This document shows positions 12,668 to 26,640 of a DNA stretch of 64,000 bases, piece after piece. The notes under the pieces are model-generated. The model worked only from the letters and a program-made list of their open reading frames with translations. It was not told the origin of the DNA and ran no database searches. Position 1 is the stretch's first letter, and each line of letters starts with the position of its first letter. A program made the translations under genes and the position numbers. The DNA lies in assembly GCA_020086605.1 (NCBI GenBank), contig JACBWW010000008.1:24393234-24457233 (forward strand). The letters are read 5' to 3'. The DNA is from Lanius collurio. Taxonomy: Eukaryota > Chordata > Aves > Passeriformes > Laniidae.

Positions 12668-15600
12668 TAGTTTTGTTGGAGATTGGACTGGTAAGTGGAT
12701 TAACACAGTAGAAATTCTGACTAAATATCAAGCACTTCACTCCATAAATGCCTGCACCCTGGGCCCGTTGACCTGGCTGCATGACAGTGGTCTCCTTGTG
12801 AGCAGGGACACCACTAATGATCATGCCAAAAGGCTGAGATCCCTTACATGATACCAGACATCAGTGGGTTGGTGACATTTTTATGCATGCATATCACATT
12901 TAAAACACGCAGAGTAAGCATACATTATAATATTTGTATCCCAACTTAAGCAAATAGAAGAGTATTGACTGCTAAAAAAACTGTACTTATTAAATATTTA
13001 GTATACCTAAATTTGCTGATTAGAATGCAATTAAATTACTAGATTAGTTCCAAGTGTTCTTTCACTCCTTCAACATTAGTTGCCCTACATGAGAAGCCTA
13101 GACTCCCTATTGTGTCACTACAGTCTCCAGAGCGCAGATCTCAGCTCAGCAGTTTTGTTAATCACACCTCAGATACTTATTTCTAGAAGGCTTCTTGAAG
13201 ACCCACTCCAGCAGAGCCTGAAGAAACAAAACCCTGCTGTGTGCTGCCCTGCCCTCTGCTCCTGCAGCAATGTCTGTCACTGCCAACCAGCCACCAAAAT
13301 GTAACAGCTGTGGCACACTCAGTGCCAGCCACCCATTAGCCAGCGGACACAGATTTGAGCAAATCTTTCACCCAACTTACCTTTAGATAAACCCAAGCCT
13401 TGCACTCAGCACAGCATTTGACAAGAGGTGCCAGGCACATCTCCTGTCAAATGCCACTTCCTTGACATTTCTGTCCCCACTGCCAGGTTCTGCTCATGAG
13501 CATACCAGGACAAATACCATTCTCTGTAAACAAGGACCAGCATTATTTACATTGATATAACAGAGATCAAAGTGCAGCTTTCCCACCCACTGCCAAAGCA
13601 GAGATATGGTGTGGTTTATTTTGTCCAGTGTCAAGTCTTTGGAGTCGATTAGAGTCATTGCTGTTTGCAGATGTCAGAAAAAATAAAGGCTGAATGAGAA
13701 TGTTTGACAAGGTCCTAGGAAAGCAGATGATTTTCATGCTGGTATGCCCAGGAAGAAGTATGTCTTTATTCCACAACTAAAACCCTGTCATCATATAAGC
13801 CTGTGTGATGGCTGATATGATGAAGACGCAGAGGTTGCTGATGACTGCAGAAGGATGTGACCACAAGGATGGAAAGAAGAAGATCAATTATACAAACTCA
13901 AGGGAGTTCAAAAAGAGCAAGGAATTGAAAGCAGTTTGTGCATGTTTACTCATAAAGAACATTTTTAAGGAAAAAGTCATGTACAGAAGATAAACTGAAA
14001 ATTCTGGCAGTGGAAGTTTGGTTTTTTTCAAGCCTGTTTCTCCTCCTACTCCAATCACACAACCAGCGATGGTAAAAAGATTTTAGGAGACTGGGACTAG
14101 GGCTTCATATATTAAATGAAAAAAATCTCTTCCATTGACATTAGAGGTTAAAGATTTAGTTCACAGGGTGAGAGTACTGGCCAGGTTCTTTGCCCTTGCA
14201 ACTTCACCAACCAGCCCTCGTGCAGTCTGTCCACACTATGAGCTCCCTCCTCTGCTCTTGTGAACTCCTATGCCCACAGACTGAGTGGAGGAACTGATTA
14301 ACACATCCATTCAGAAATAACTATTTTTCTGGTAATTTCTCATTTTATGATCTGATGGAAAGCAACTCAGTGCTCTGCAGAATAAGGGTTACATCTTCGC
14401 AAGACTAATGGTAAGGTTTCCTATAGAGGAAGCATCTCACTTTGACTTCAACCTAACAAATTTCAGCCTCTTTATGTGAAGCATAGGAGGAGACTAATGA
14501 CTAAAAAGTTACATTTGTGGGAAGCATAAATATAGAGAAAGGAAGCTTCAGTCTTGCTTTCACTGAATGTTAAGCAGAAAATAGTTCTTAAACTTTAAAG
14601 AAAAACAACTGAAAGGGGCAACTATGATCACTCTCAACACTGTTCTTACAGAGTAACAGGGATGACACCATCAGCTCAGACTCAGCAAGGTATGTTCAGC
14701 ATGAAAGCTTTGAGATTGGCACATATAACAAAGCCTGTTGAAGCTTCCTACTTGAGAAGCAAAATTTAAGGTTAAAGTAGGGACATAAATCAATATGGAC
14801 ATAATGAGAAAAAAAAATCTTCCTATGAATTTTGGTGATACAATACATGGGAAGAAGATGGAAAATTATGAAGGCACTTCAGCTTTAGTAGCAGCCAAAG
14901 ACAAATATCATCTGTAGAAATGTAATGGGCTATGATGAAAACAGAAGCAAACCAAGAGAATGAAATACCAGTGAAGTTTCTCTGAAAGTTTCTTTAGGTG
15001 CTATTGGCGGAGGACTAGTACCTTTTTTTATTTATTTGTTTTTAATTATCTCATAGATCTCCAAGAAGAAGAGCAGGACCCCAAAATGTTTAAAAGAACA
15101 AAATTGCCCTTGACAAGGCAATGAACACTGGATGTTTCACATCATCTATTAGGGGAAATTACTACAGACATGAGGCACGTGAGGTCTGAAGTCAGCACAA
15201 GCCAGACAAGCATGGTGGCATTCAGTCATTGAGACAACCAATTTCCTCATAAAAAGTATTTTTGTTATTTCTTACTGGAATTCGCTCCCCACCCCACTAG
15301 CCCTGCAAATCCCGTTATTACTTGAGCATCAGGGCATATTGCCAGGCCAACTTTCCCAGGCTTTCCTAAGAGATTTCTTGCTCTCTTTGTGTCCTATCAA
15401 GTAGAAGATAAAGTTAATTGTTCTGCTTAGAGCAATTAACAACAAGGTGTTTTTATTATTATTGTTTTAAAGCTTAAACCTATCAAAACAACGTCAGGAC
15501 TGGATTTAATTTTTTGAATTTAAGAAAGCTTTACTTAAACAGACACTGAGGAATGCTGTTTTCCATAGAGTTTGCACAGGAGGTCAGACTACATAACAGT

Positions 15601-18150
15601 CAACCATTTTGACTTTTGCTTTTACAAACCACAAAGAGCCATAACAAACTTACTGCTAACACCAGTGGTGGACAAAGTAGAAGGTTCCTGCCCAACTGCT
15701 TGATTTCAAGCACATAAATTACCTGAAACAGGTGCTTTTCTGCTCCCACTCTACCCCATTCCTACTAATCTGCTGTTCAACTGTGAACTACCCATATGTG
15801 TTTTCCATGACAGGGCCATGTCCCTCAATAGGAAAGTTCTCTATCCAGAGTTAACACTGACAAATGAAGTATGCTGCTTATTAGTCTCCTTAGGAAAGTG
15901 CTGTATTAAGAAAACCCAACCAAACACACAAACCCCTCAACAAACAAACAAAAGGACTCCCACAACTCCCCCAGTAAAAGAAAAAAAAATTTTTTATTTT
16001 AACTTTGCAGTTATCTAACTGATTGGACAGATGCCTGTGCCATTAATTTGTGCACCAACAGAACAAGACAATGTGAAGTAGCAAACTTGTAGCAAAGAAA
16101 TTTTGCTGTCAGTCCTCTAGTTAAAATCCTACTGTAATGAGATGTGTTATTTTCAGGGCCGGCCCTCAGAGTAGCAGAGTCCATTACTTATTTGGCAGCT
16201 AGCAGCACACTTTGTAATTCATCCACTAAGTAAAAACTAAACTCTGACCTAGAGAGAAAACGGGCCTGAGAGAAAAAGAAATTCTTGGGAACTCCCTTCT
16301 GTAATATGTTAGCCGTGTGACTTTAATAGTTTATCCTCACTGGATTCTAGCATTTCAAGATGCACTGCTATCAGCTCAGACTGCTGTGAAACTTGCCATG
16401 CTGATTTAATCACCTCTCTACTGTGTGATCTGTTGAAGACATTGCATCATCCCTCACTGCCCTTTGAAGGCATGCAATGTAGCAAGATCTTTCAGGAACT
16501 CTTCCAAACATATTCTACTGACTCAGATCTGCAGAGCTGACCATTAAGCAACCATCCAGGTTACAGCACTACACCAATCAAAGAGCAAGAGCTGCCTTTA
16601 GAATCACAGGGGTTTTTCACAAAATCAATTTCAGAAACTGAAAGTGGCTGAATATTTGTTGTTTTTCTGGTAACTGTGTTCTCTTTTTATAACATCCTAA
16701 TATAGAGGTTGATAAATGTTAAAGAGTCTAAATAAAATACTTTGTTATAATTAAGATTATTAACTATCTTAAGTTTTCTTTTTTAACCTAAGTCCAAAGG
16801 GCCATGTAAAGAATTGAATTTAGAAGAAAGTTTTACATTTAAAAAAACTTTTAAAAGTAATTATCACCTTGACTATGACTTTGGTGAAATGTTGAAAGGA
16901 CATTGTGACCAAATAGAAATTTACTAGTGCTGTCTGTGACAAACCCTTGTAGCTCACCTGAATTATTTCCTTTCCAGTCTAGGCTGCTGGAAGCTCCCAT
17001 GATTTTCCCTGTAGTTCTCCAACAATGTAAGTGAGTGACATGGATTGCAATTTGGTTACCAAGGGTAGTCCATATTCCCCACACTGAAATTCTCTCTCTT
17101 GGCTATTTCACATTTGCTGGACAGCAAACTACAGGAACTTTGAACTACAGAAGTTCTTACAATTTATTCTCATTAAAGTCTTTTGGTCCAGGGATTTGAG
17201 GTCTGCTGTTCCACACAAGAAATCATTCCCAGTTCTCAAGCCTGTTGATTCACTGATTTATACTGGATCAAACCAGTGGTTCCAACCAGTTTTTGCATTT
17301 TGTATACATTTTCTTTGAGTCAATTTTTCAAGCATTCTGTACGTTGAAACCAGCTACTACTGCTTGTGAATATGGCCTAGATGCACTTTTGCCTTACTTG
17401 TCTACAATTACTTCCTTTCTGTATACCAGGCTGATTTGAATGCATGAAAAACTTTGCATTTCAATTCTGAGAAAAAACACCCCATCTTTTTCCCTCCTCC
17501 CCTTTTTTTCTAAAGCCTATCAAGTCAATTGTGTTGCAAAAAATGCCATGGGGTATCACTATCTTTTGTGAAAAACTTGGAGGTTGAATGTTAATACAAA
17601 GAGTATCTGCAGCAACAAATGGAACCAGACAAGGCTTTCTGCAGAGCATCATTACCTAGGCATCCAACTCCCTAATCTCTCCACTTGTCTTCCCAAGTAG
17701 GTCTTGCCAGATGTGCCAAACTCTGAGGAGTGAGGAAATTATTTTTTTTGGACGTTCACAGTGGAGGTAACAACAGGCTGAAAAACATATTCCCCAAACT
17801 TTTGCAGCCTTAGCCTAATGGGATTGTAGTTAAAAGGCTCTCCATGTACTGTGCTTTCTTCTCTTTCTCCAAATGAGTACAGGACAAAAATTTTGTGACA
17901 GAAAAAGACCACATTGCTGATAACATTAGCTTTTAAGGATATTTTCTACTGGTGGGATATTCACTGCTCATGTGGGACCACCTTTTGTGTTCTGCCAATG
18001 AATTCAGCTGGAAATGTTGAAGTATCTAAGCTGAAGCAGGTAACATGAGTTTGTCCAGAGATCAGGGGATCAGAATTTCCTTCCTTTCTCATATTGGAGA
18101 GAAAAAGAACTTGCTTTTTTTTGATAATATTTGTATAAAGTCTACTTTGG

Positions 18151-18165
18151 AAAAAAAAAAAAAAA
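18151..18165. repeat. poly(A) run, 15 A
   Basis: An uninterrupted run of 15 adenines in otherwise unremarkable sequence. No retrocopy was recognised upstream. Confidence 0.85.
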
Positions 18166-20371
18166 TTCCCCTGAGATTTCTTCTTTCAGGGTATTACCCA
18201 GTTCTCTTCTGACCAACAATAATATTGCACCAAACTCAATATTTGCAACACCACATGACACTTTGATGTAATGCTTTACATCACCATCATTCTCTTCAAT
18301 GTTCTTGATCAAAGTCATGGTAAAGGAAATTGATTAAACCATGAAGACCAGACAGAACACATATAGACCTGAATGGAAAGGTACCACTATGGATGCACCT
18401 GACTGAGTCATTCCCTTTCCTGTGTATCCACAGGTTTCCAGCTCGGCAGTTTTATCTGTCTAAATTTCTGGCACATATGCTTTCACAAAGAGATGGAAAA
18501 CACAGAATGGATTCTTTTATATTACAGACACAGTTAAAGGGATGGGGAACTTAAAATCTTCTTCTCATTCTTAGGGGTGTATCAATGAACCTGATTTCCG
18601 CAGGCATGAATTTGTGCCAAAATATATCATTACAGGCAATTAGTTAACTATTTCAGACATAATTAACATCTTTTCATTCTTCTTTTTCCTTCACAGAGAT
18701 ATCGCTTCAATAACAATTTTCCCCTTCTAGCACAGAAATCCTTTCCCAGGGAATTAAGGGAAACAAATTACTGTCTATTATGATGTTGCAACTCCTAACC
18801 ACAGGGTTCAGTATTAAGAAGTAAAGAACAATTATTGGAACATTAGGGCTTAACTAAACATTTCAGTATTTGGCAGGGCATACTCTGAACCAACAAGGAA
18901 ACAGTCATGCACGTGTGTGCTCACCCTTGTTAGCTAAAAAATGCAATTGAAACAGTGTTTTAGGACTTCGAATTTTACTAACATTACCCAGATTTTTAGT
19001 GTAGGTGCTGTGATACGAAAATGAAGCACTTCAAAAACATTTTGGGTTGTTTTTATTTTTGTTCATTTGTTGTTGTTAAAGGACATGGTAGTATAGAGCA
19101 AATACTTTGCATGGGTCTTCACAAGGGTTCCAGAGATTTTTTGACTAACCAGATCTTTATCAGTTGCTGTGAAAACTGTGCTCATTGAAAAACAGAATGT
19201 TGACCCAGAGACCACCTGATGTCTCTGCATTGAGTACCAGCTGAAAGCCTAAAAAACTGAAGCTATACAACCCATTTGCAAGATTTCGAAGTCAGTCTGC
19301 ACTCTTGGTCACCCCAGATTATGCCAAGCTCCAGAAATTAATTCAAGTTTTCTCAAGAGAAAGGACAAACTTTTCCTGGAATAAAAAGTTTGGTTCCTCT
19401 TAAAAACCTGGAATATGTGTTCTTTTGGATATGAGAGGTCAGGGCTCTCAGGAAATAAATCAATTTTGAAAACATAGGCATTAAGACTATACAAAGCTTG
19501 GAGCTGTCAAAATAGGAGAGCAATTAATCTACAAGATGTGACATTCCCATAATGAAAGTATATGTAAATGTGTAAAATACAACAGATAAAAATCTCATTG
19601 CCATTACTGTACATTTCATGTGTTATCAAGTTTCCCACCTTTTTAAAATTTAACCATCCATATGGTTAGTACAGGCTAGAGGTCGTTAACCAGCAGCCCA
19701 CTGTGTTTCAGATCTGAAGAGCAGACAACACTTCTCAGAAGGAGCCACTGGCCCTGCAGCACTGTCACCCTCTTGGGAGACACAATCCTCTTTCTGCAGC
19801 CTGATTTCATGACATGGAAGATATTTCTAATACCCCCTGCCTTCTTATTATGAAAAACAGACCTTGAAGGCTGCCCAGCCCCTGCTTTCTCTGATATGGT
19901 GTGAGACAGACAAACTGTGACTGAGTCACCACAAGCCCAAGGCAGAATAAACACTTATATTCACACTCCATGCCAAAATCATTCCTATGTTGCCCATTCA
20001 GCAATGGCAAGAAATAGGGTTGAAATCTCACTCATGAGCTGATCACAGACCAGGTATTCCTGCGCTGACCACAGCTCACCTTCTTCCTTGGAAAAGCTGT
20101 ACCTCAGCAGCAGAGCCCCTGAGTCCTACCTGCAGCCTCAGCCCTCACACCCTAACCTGGCACACCAGCTGCTCTTTTCTTTCTGACCAGGATCCTGCAG
20201 GGACAAACCAAAACAGCTTTTCTAGTTTGTCCCACCATGTCCCCTCATCCAAACTGAATACAAAAATTACTGTAGTATCCCTTTTCTGACCTGCAAGGCA
20301 TCATCTTCCACCCCAAGCTGAGTTAGACACAGCAGCCCCGTTCCACCACCTACCAACATGATCCTCCTTTT

Positions 20372-20594
20372 AGACTAGATATCAGGAAGAAATTCTTCAC
20401 TGCGAGACTGGTGAGGAACTGAAACAGGCTGCCCAGAGAAGCTGTGAATGTCCCACCCTTGAAAACATCCAAGATCGGTGTGGACAGGGCTCTGAATAAC
20501 CTGGTTGTTGAAGATGTCCCAGCTGACTGCAGCGTTGTTGGACCAGATGATCATTGCAATATCCCTTGCAACCCAGACTGTTCTATGATTTTAT
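20372..20594 (+). mobile_element. CR1 LINE 3' end, 5'-truncated
   Basis: The sequence follows the conserved 3' end of avian CR1 elements in order. It has a GAAGAAATTCTTCACT-type block near 20390, then CAGGCTGCCCAGAGAAG, then a GTGGACAGGGCTCTGAATAACCTGG-like stretch. Next come GACCAGATGATCATTG, a CCTTGCAACCCAGA stretch and a terminal TTCTATGATT. These blocks are typical of the CR1 3' untranslated region; the degree of change indicates an old copy. It is severely 5'-truncated, as most CR1 copies are, and has no coding capacity. The orientation is plus. Confidence 0.9.
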
Positions 20595-23500
20595 ATAATC
20601 AGCAGTGCATTAAATCAACCAGCCTTAAGTAATACTGACACATCTCTCTCTACAATATGACCATATTTTTTGGTGTTTACAGCAGCAAGTGATTAATTGA
20701 CCAATTAAACTTCTCAAAACAGAGTGTTTCCAATTAAAATAATTAAGAAAACAAAATAACAAAAGCATTCAATAAATAACAGCAAGCCATCACTGACATT
20801 GGTTTGCTGTCCCAACTTTGGTGGAAGACAGAGTATGCTATTTCTCCCACACTGTTTCCAGCAGAGATGTGGTTTACACTCGCAAAAGGGTTAGTTAAAT
20901 CAATTCCTAGGATAGGCATAGCTCTCTGCATTATTTTTCATCAGAACAATACTCCCAAGAAGCAAAGTTTTAAGCACAGATCACGTGTTCCACCAGTTTC
21001 ATCCTTAACCTAGGCGATAACTGGAAGACAATCAGATTTACATGGCTTCAACTAGCTGCAAACTCCTGAGTCCACCAGTTATTCCAAATCTGTTCCAATC
21101 TGCTTCAATTCTCTCAAATACCAAGGAGTTAATTCACTAGAGCATTGTCTTTAGCCAGTCCCTCCTTGCACACCATCACTGGTAGTCACTGGTTGGCTGT
21201 ATGTAATCTAAGAGCAGGTGCTAATAGCACTACTGAGAGCCTGAGACTCTGACCATGGTTTGGGGTGAGCACAGCATGAAGCATCCCATTGCTTTCCAGC
21301 CCTTCAAAAAGCGGCAGCTGGGCCATCTTAATTTACTATGAGGTCTCTTATAGAAGAGACCTCAAAATACCTCCCTGCCATTTGCAAACAAGAACTCACA
21401 ACTCAGCTGCCTATACATTAAGGCTGAGCTGACACTTTGAGCATGTAATTTCACCAGTCTCTTCAAGGCATCTCCACAGATGAATCAGAGCACTAATAAA
21501 ACATTTCAGAAAGCCAACAGACAGTTTGTTTGAAGTATTAGATAAGCAAACCTTACAGAGGTCCCTAATATTTATCCCTAACATATTTGACTCATTGTCA
21601 TCCAAAACCTAGGATTTATGTTTCCTGGCATTCAAATTACTGTGCTTCCCTTAAATGGTATTTTTCTCTACAGTGTTGGGTTTTCCTTCTTTTAGTTTAT
21701 TTATGATAAACTTATTATATTATTTCCCATTTCCCTCACATTTTTTTTTCATGTGGGGATCTCACACTTCTTTTAACATAAAAAAAATCAGCATTTAAAG
21801 AGACCTTTTAAAGGGGATTCCAATACATTCAAAATATCTGAGATCTCCCACCAGCTCAATTATTCTGTGATTTTATTTATTTTTTGTCATGGCAATGTCC
21901 ATGTCATCTGAGTGTCTTTACTCATGCACTAAGCACCATGACTAATATCAGTCACATATTGTTTGTTTACTTCTCTTTCTCCAGGGGAAGAAGGAGGGGA
22001 GGGTCTGGTATTGGCAAAGTGGTTTTCATTTGTTTATTTGTTTGTTTAGCATGCGTGTTGCTATGTGTTTACAATGAAAAACACAAGGTCAGCATAATGG
22101 AATCAGAGTGAGGGGTGGAATGTGTATGGAGGTCCTCAGGAACCAGAGGAACCCCCCAGACTGACAGGTAAGCCCTTGCCTCTTTGTGCAACAGGTGCAC
22201 GGATGGATATGGGTTTTGCTCCTGAACTTCTTTGTCTCAGGCTTAGGAAGGCTTTGAATGAGAAAACACAGACCTTAAACCTGATTCAGAATTCAGCAGG
22301 GAACTGAAATATAGAGTAAGGGATATCTGGCATGGCCGTGGTAATGCCTGGCTGGGAAGAGCACCACTGTGTTCTGTGGATTCCTGAGCACTGATGGTTT
22401 CACACACTGTCCAAGGCTAATCAGGATGAGAAAAGGAAAAGGTTTAAAAATTGAACATGAGACAGCATATGGCAAATGGAAATACTCTTTCACTAAGACA
22501 AAGAAAGGAAAAAGAACTGTCTATGGCAAGCTGTTAATGCTGACTTTCTGTCTAACATCCTGATCACTTACTGTCTCAAGGAGAGCTTCAGGAAGTTGTT
22601 TTTGCTAATCTCTTATGAGATCATAACTGTCTGAGACTTCATTTTCTAATAAAACATTGGGTTTCGGTCCTTGAACACTTGCAAAACTTCATCCCTGGGG
22701 GCAGAAATGTCCCATATCTATGATAAATATTTCGGCAAAATTTAATTCACGAAACATTGAGTGAGACAAGAATGGACATGTTTTGCCCTTGCTAAAAAGA
22801 TGGGCTGCTCTTCTGTGAAAAAGCTCTGGAAATGTAAACTGCTCAGGAAATTGCTAGACGTTAATCAAGAGAGATTTGCTTATTTCTGTGAAAATACATG
22901 AATATTTGAGAAATTGCAAGCGACCGAAGAATCTCAATTCATATAAACCCAGTAGTTACAATAAGGTTTCTTACCTGGCCTTTGCAGTCATGTCCTACCA
23001 GAACATGCATTCACCAATGCCAAAAGTCAAGAATATAAGGCTCCTCCAAGCTTCTTTGGGCAAAGATAAAGGAGCAAGGTTCTTTTGCACACAGAAGAAA
23101 CTGCCTTCTTCAGTCCTCTTCTCTGGAAAAATGGATGAAGACTTCAATTCAAATGCCTAGGTAACTTGTAAAGGTGCTGAAACATAAAAATACAGAATTC
23201 TTGAGTTTTTACATGTAGAAAAGGGGAGAGAGGATGGGAGACCTGGGTGAAACTCAGAAAAGCATGAAATGCTTCCAGATGACTAATGCAGCATTGAGCT
23301 TTATGAGAAAAGGCATTCTTAATAGATCTTCATTATCAGGTGTTGCAGTGAGGAGTCCTTACAACAATATATACAACAGAGATGAACTTGGAAGGAAAGA
23401 TGAAGCAAGGCACCTCCACAATCAGGCAATTGTTTTTATATGCTATTTGCCTGAACACATAAAAATTCTGGAAATGTTTTTGAATTATGATTTTATGGTT

Positions 23501-26329
23501 GCTTTCAAATTTTCGGTGAAAATGTTGAACATGACTGAATTCACATCATACCTCACTGAGTCCTTGCATAAATAAAGGTCTTTGATCAAGTGACATATCC
23601 ACACACTCCTGGGGATGGTAGTTTTGTCAGTTCTTAATTAATTTATTGTGTGCTTCATTAATATGCAAAAGGAATTAGAAAATTGTAATATTATAATACA
23701 TTCAATAGCTGTGCATCCTCCTCAAAATAAAATTAGGGGTTCCATGGGAAAAATCTCAATTTTAGCTTTTTCTCTTATTTATTTGTCATTTCCAATTCTT
23801 CATTGTCATTATTATTATAGTTTGCCATGCTGTATTAAGGAACAATAGGGAAGTTATGTTTCATTTCCTTTCAATAGAGAATGAATCCCTTAAAATCCTG
23901 TCTTTACCTTTTTCTTTTGTTGGTTTCTCAATAAGTACATAAGGAAAAAAAAATTATTTTTATCATTCTTTTAAGATTATCACTTTGACAAGTGCATGTT
24001 ATTGTCAGTCTTGACCTTGGTAGGCAGGCTATGAAAGGTTTGTTAAGTTTAATTTATAGTTGACAAAAGAAAATTCTGATTTTTACTGCTACAAAACCAT
24101 AATGAAACATTTTCATGTTCTGCCATGCATGTACCTGTCTGACTTGAAAAATCCTGAAAAGTATTCTGAGAATGGCACAGGTCAAAATACTCCTTAAATA
24201 CTGTCAACCAACCTTATGAAGACTTTGGATTAACAAAAGCCAGGAAAACCAAGGTTTTCTCATTTACACAGAGAAATTTTCTCTTCTTTTTCTGTAGACC
24301 ATCTTCAGATAGAACACCAATAATATTTTAAAGACTAAAGAGATGAGGAAAAAGGAAGTGTCATTTAAATAAGAAGTGTGTCTTGGGATTCAGGAAGGGT
24401 CAGGTAAGCTACAGAAAGACAGGAGAGGTGAAGGAACTGCTGGAACCCCTGATGAATAGCAAGTGGAGAGATATAAGGAGTGAGCCAGGAGGTCAGAAGG
24501 AAACTCAAGAACAGCCTGTTGTGGTTCTGAGGCTTGGTTTAGAGACCTCCAGGAATTTAGAACAGTGCTGACCAGACCCCAGCTGCTGGACCTTCTCTAC
24601 CCCTTCAACTTAACAAATACAGCATTGGTAGGAATGATAGCAAGTGACAGACATAGTGATTAAAATTGTGAATTCAATAGAGGTAAAAATAAAAATAATT
24701 CAAATCCAAGGACAGAGGATGCTACTGAATAAGCAGATGTGATTATGAATGGACTTGGCTAGGCATGTCCTTGGTAGCACTTGAAATGCTTCAATTGTTG
24801 TCTAAGGCCGTATCAAAATTGTGTCTTACTGTTCAGTGAAGTTCTCATTTCCAAATCTGCAACATGGATATACAACCTGGAAAGAGCCACACTGCATGAA
24901 CCCAAGCAATATCACTTGGTTTACACATATTGTGCTTATTTTTGGTTCCCACTCACTCACTGTTTTCAAAAATTTGAGTTCTATCATCACTCCAGAATGA
25001 TTTCCAGAAGAGTCACTGTAGGAATTACTTGTAAAAGGACCGTTGATATGTTTAATGACCTGTTCCAGCAGTCAATATCCAGTTACATGAAATGCCCAAA
25101 GAAAATGAAGTACAGGCATTCCAAAGTTCACTTTCATAGCCTAAGCTATGGTATGAACTACTAGTGCCTTTTGGGTGATTATCCTCTGGATTTCCATTCC
25201 ACAATTTATCATAGGCTCTCAAATCACATTGACTTGTTGATTCAAAAATCATCATTCAAAAATGAGAACGTATTTTTCCTGGCATTTCCCTAAGTTGCTT
25301 CCACCCTTAGAAATTCCTGATATCACTGGAGCCACCTTTAAACTACATCATATTTAAAATTATAAAATTAATTACTGAGTGTGTTTTCTGTGGAATTTTT
25401 TTGAATATTCTTATTTATCATGTTATTTTGCCTGCATAACGCAGAGCAAAAGGGTGCTGGTCTTCATTGCAAATTTGTCCCCAAAAAATGTGTAGTTGTT
25501 TGTATAATACTTCAGGAAAACAAGTTTTCTCAGTTCTAGAGATTTAGAAATTATAGAATTATTACCATTTTTATTATTATAATAATAATTAGAGTATAGT
25601 TTTCTGATTTCTCAGCTTTTAAAAAAAGTTACAGAGTGAAAGATTTTTTACTTTGTAAAAAACATTGTAGGTACTCCCAAGTTTTGGAGGCAAAAGATTT
25701 AAAGCAGTATCTGAGATACTATCTCTAAGAACAATGAGAAGTTATCGACCTGATCAGCAATAACAATCATAAATATAATTTGTACAAGTGGAAATAGGAA
25801 TTATGGATGCAATACTTCCTTATAAGAAGGCGAGAAAAATGCAAGCTTTCCACCATGTTACCATTGTTACTAGCTGGGATGCTGTATTCTATGTGAGATA
25901 AAAAAAAATGAATATAAAAGGTGAATATCTGCTCCATGTTTTGTGCATTTCTACACTAATTTCATACTTTTCAAAAGTAATTTTAAATAAGAATTTTCAA
26001 AGCTGAACAATTGCCAAACATTGGTGGAACATGAATAAAACTGGAACCAGTGGAGTGACTAAGGTTTCTTGCATTAGAAATACAGGAGTTTGAAAGAGTA
26101 GCTGTAATATAAGAGATCTTGTTAAACTTGATTAATGGGAAATGCTGCCAAGGACCCAGTTCTATGTTCCATCTTGCTTTAATTGTAGGTCACACTTCTG
26201 AAAAGACACAAATAGTCAACAAACCTAAGTGTTCTTATTGGCACACTTAACAGTCACGTTTTCTTTTTAGTTCAGTAACTACTTGAAAGAGACCATAGAG
26301 ATACAGGGCATCTGCTGATGCCTTTTCTT
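20595..26329. other. non-coding interval, no gene recognised
   Basis: AT-rich single-copy-looking DNA. Open frames of about 113 codons (23234-23575, ATG start) and 127 codons (24781-25164, no ATG start) occur, but their predicted peptides have no recognisable domain and they stand alone, so they are treated as chance frames. Confidence 0.5.
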
Positions 26330-26640
26330 GGTCTTAAAATCAAGAGTCAGACACGGTTAGAAGGGAAAAAGGGATTTTACCTTGGTATTTATTTTAAGGA
26401 TCCTTAGGTGCACTATGTCCAGGTCAAATGCACCGAAATGCACACCCCAGTGCCCACCCCCAAAAGATCTGGTGTGATATAGTATATCATATTAATTAGC
26501 ATATCTATCAAAGATTCCCCAGTGAGAGGCTTGAATGAGCCCCCCCTCCCCAAGAAACCTTCCCCTGGATGGTTCTGTCTTAATTTACAGATTGTGTTCT
26601 GGAGAGGACCTTGGGGCTTGGGGCACACTAACCCCTACCT
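26330..26640 (-). mobile_element. probable LTR fragment, minus strand
   Basis: Read on the minus strand, this block has an LTR-like layout: a G/C-rich stretch, then an AATAAA poly(A) signal (complement at 26388-26393) and a short CT-rich tail resembling U5. Composition changes abruptly from the AT-rich surroundings and returns to it after about 26640. No paired LTR, internal retroviral region or convincing target duplication was found. The ends are approximate, and a different repeat class is possible. Confidence 0.4.

Larger units (their letters stand above)
9322..20371. other. non-coding interval, no gene recognised
   Basis: No supportable gene or named repeat apart from the poly(A) runs listed separately at 12654 and 18151. 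Open frames are short and scattered on both strands, as expected by chance in AT-rich DNA. Confidence 0.5.

Noticed and set aside
23234..23575. Plus-strand ATG frame of 113 codons
   Set aside because: No domain, no splice or promoter context, and AT-rich codon content like the flanks.
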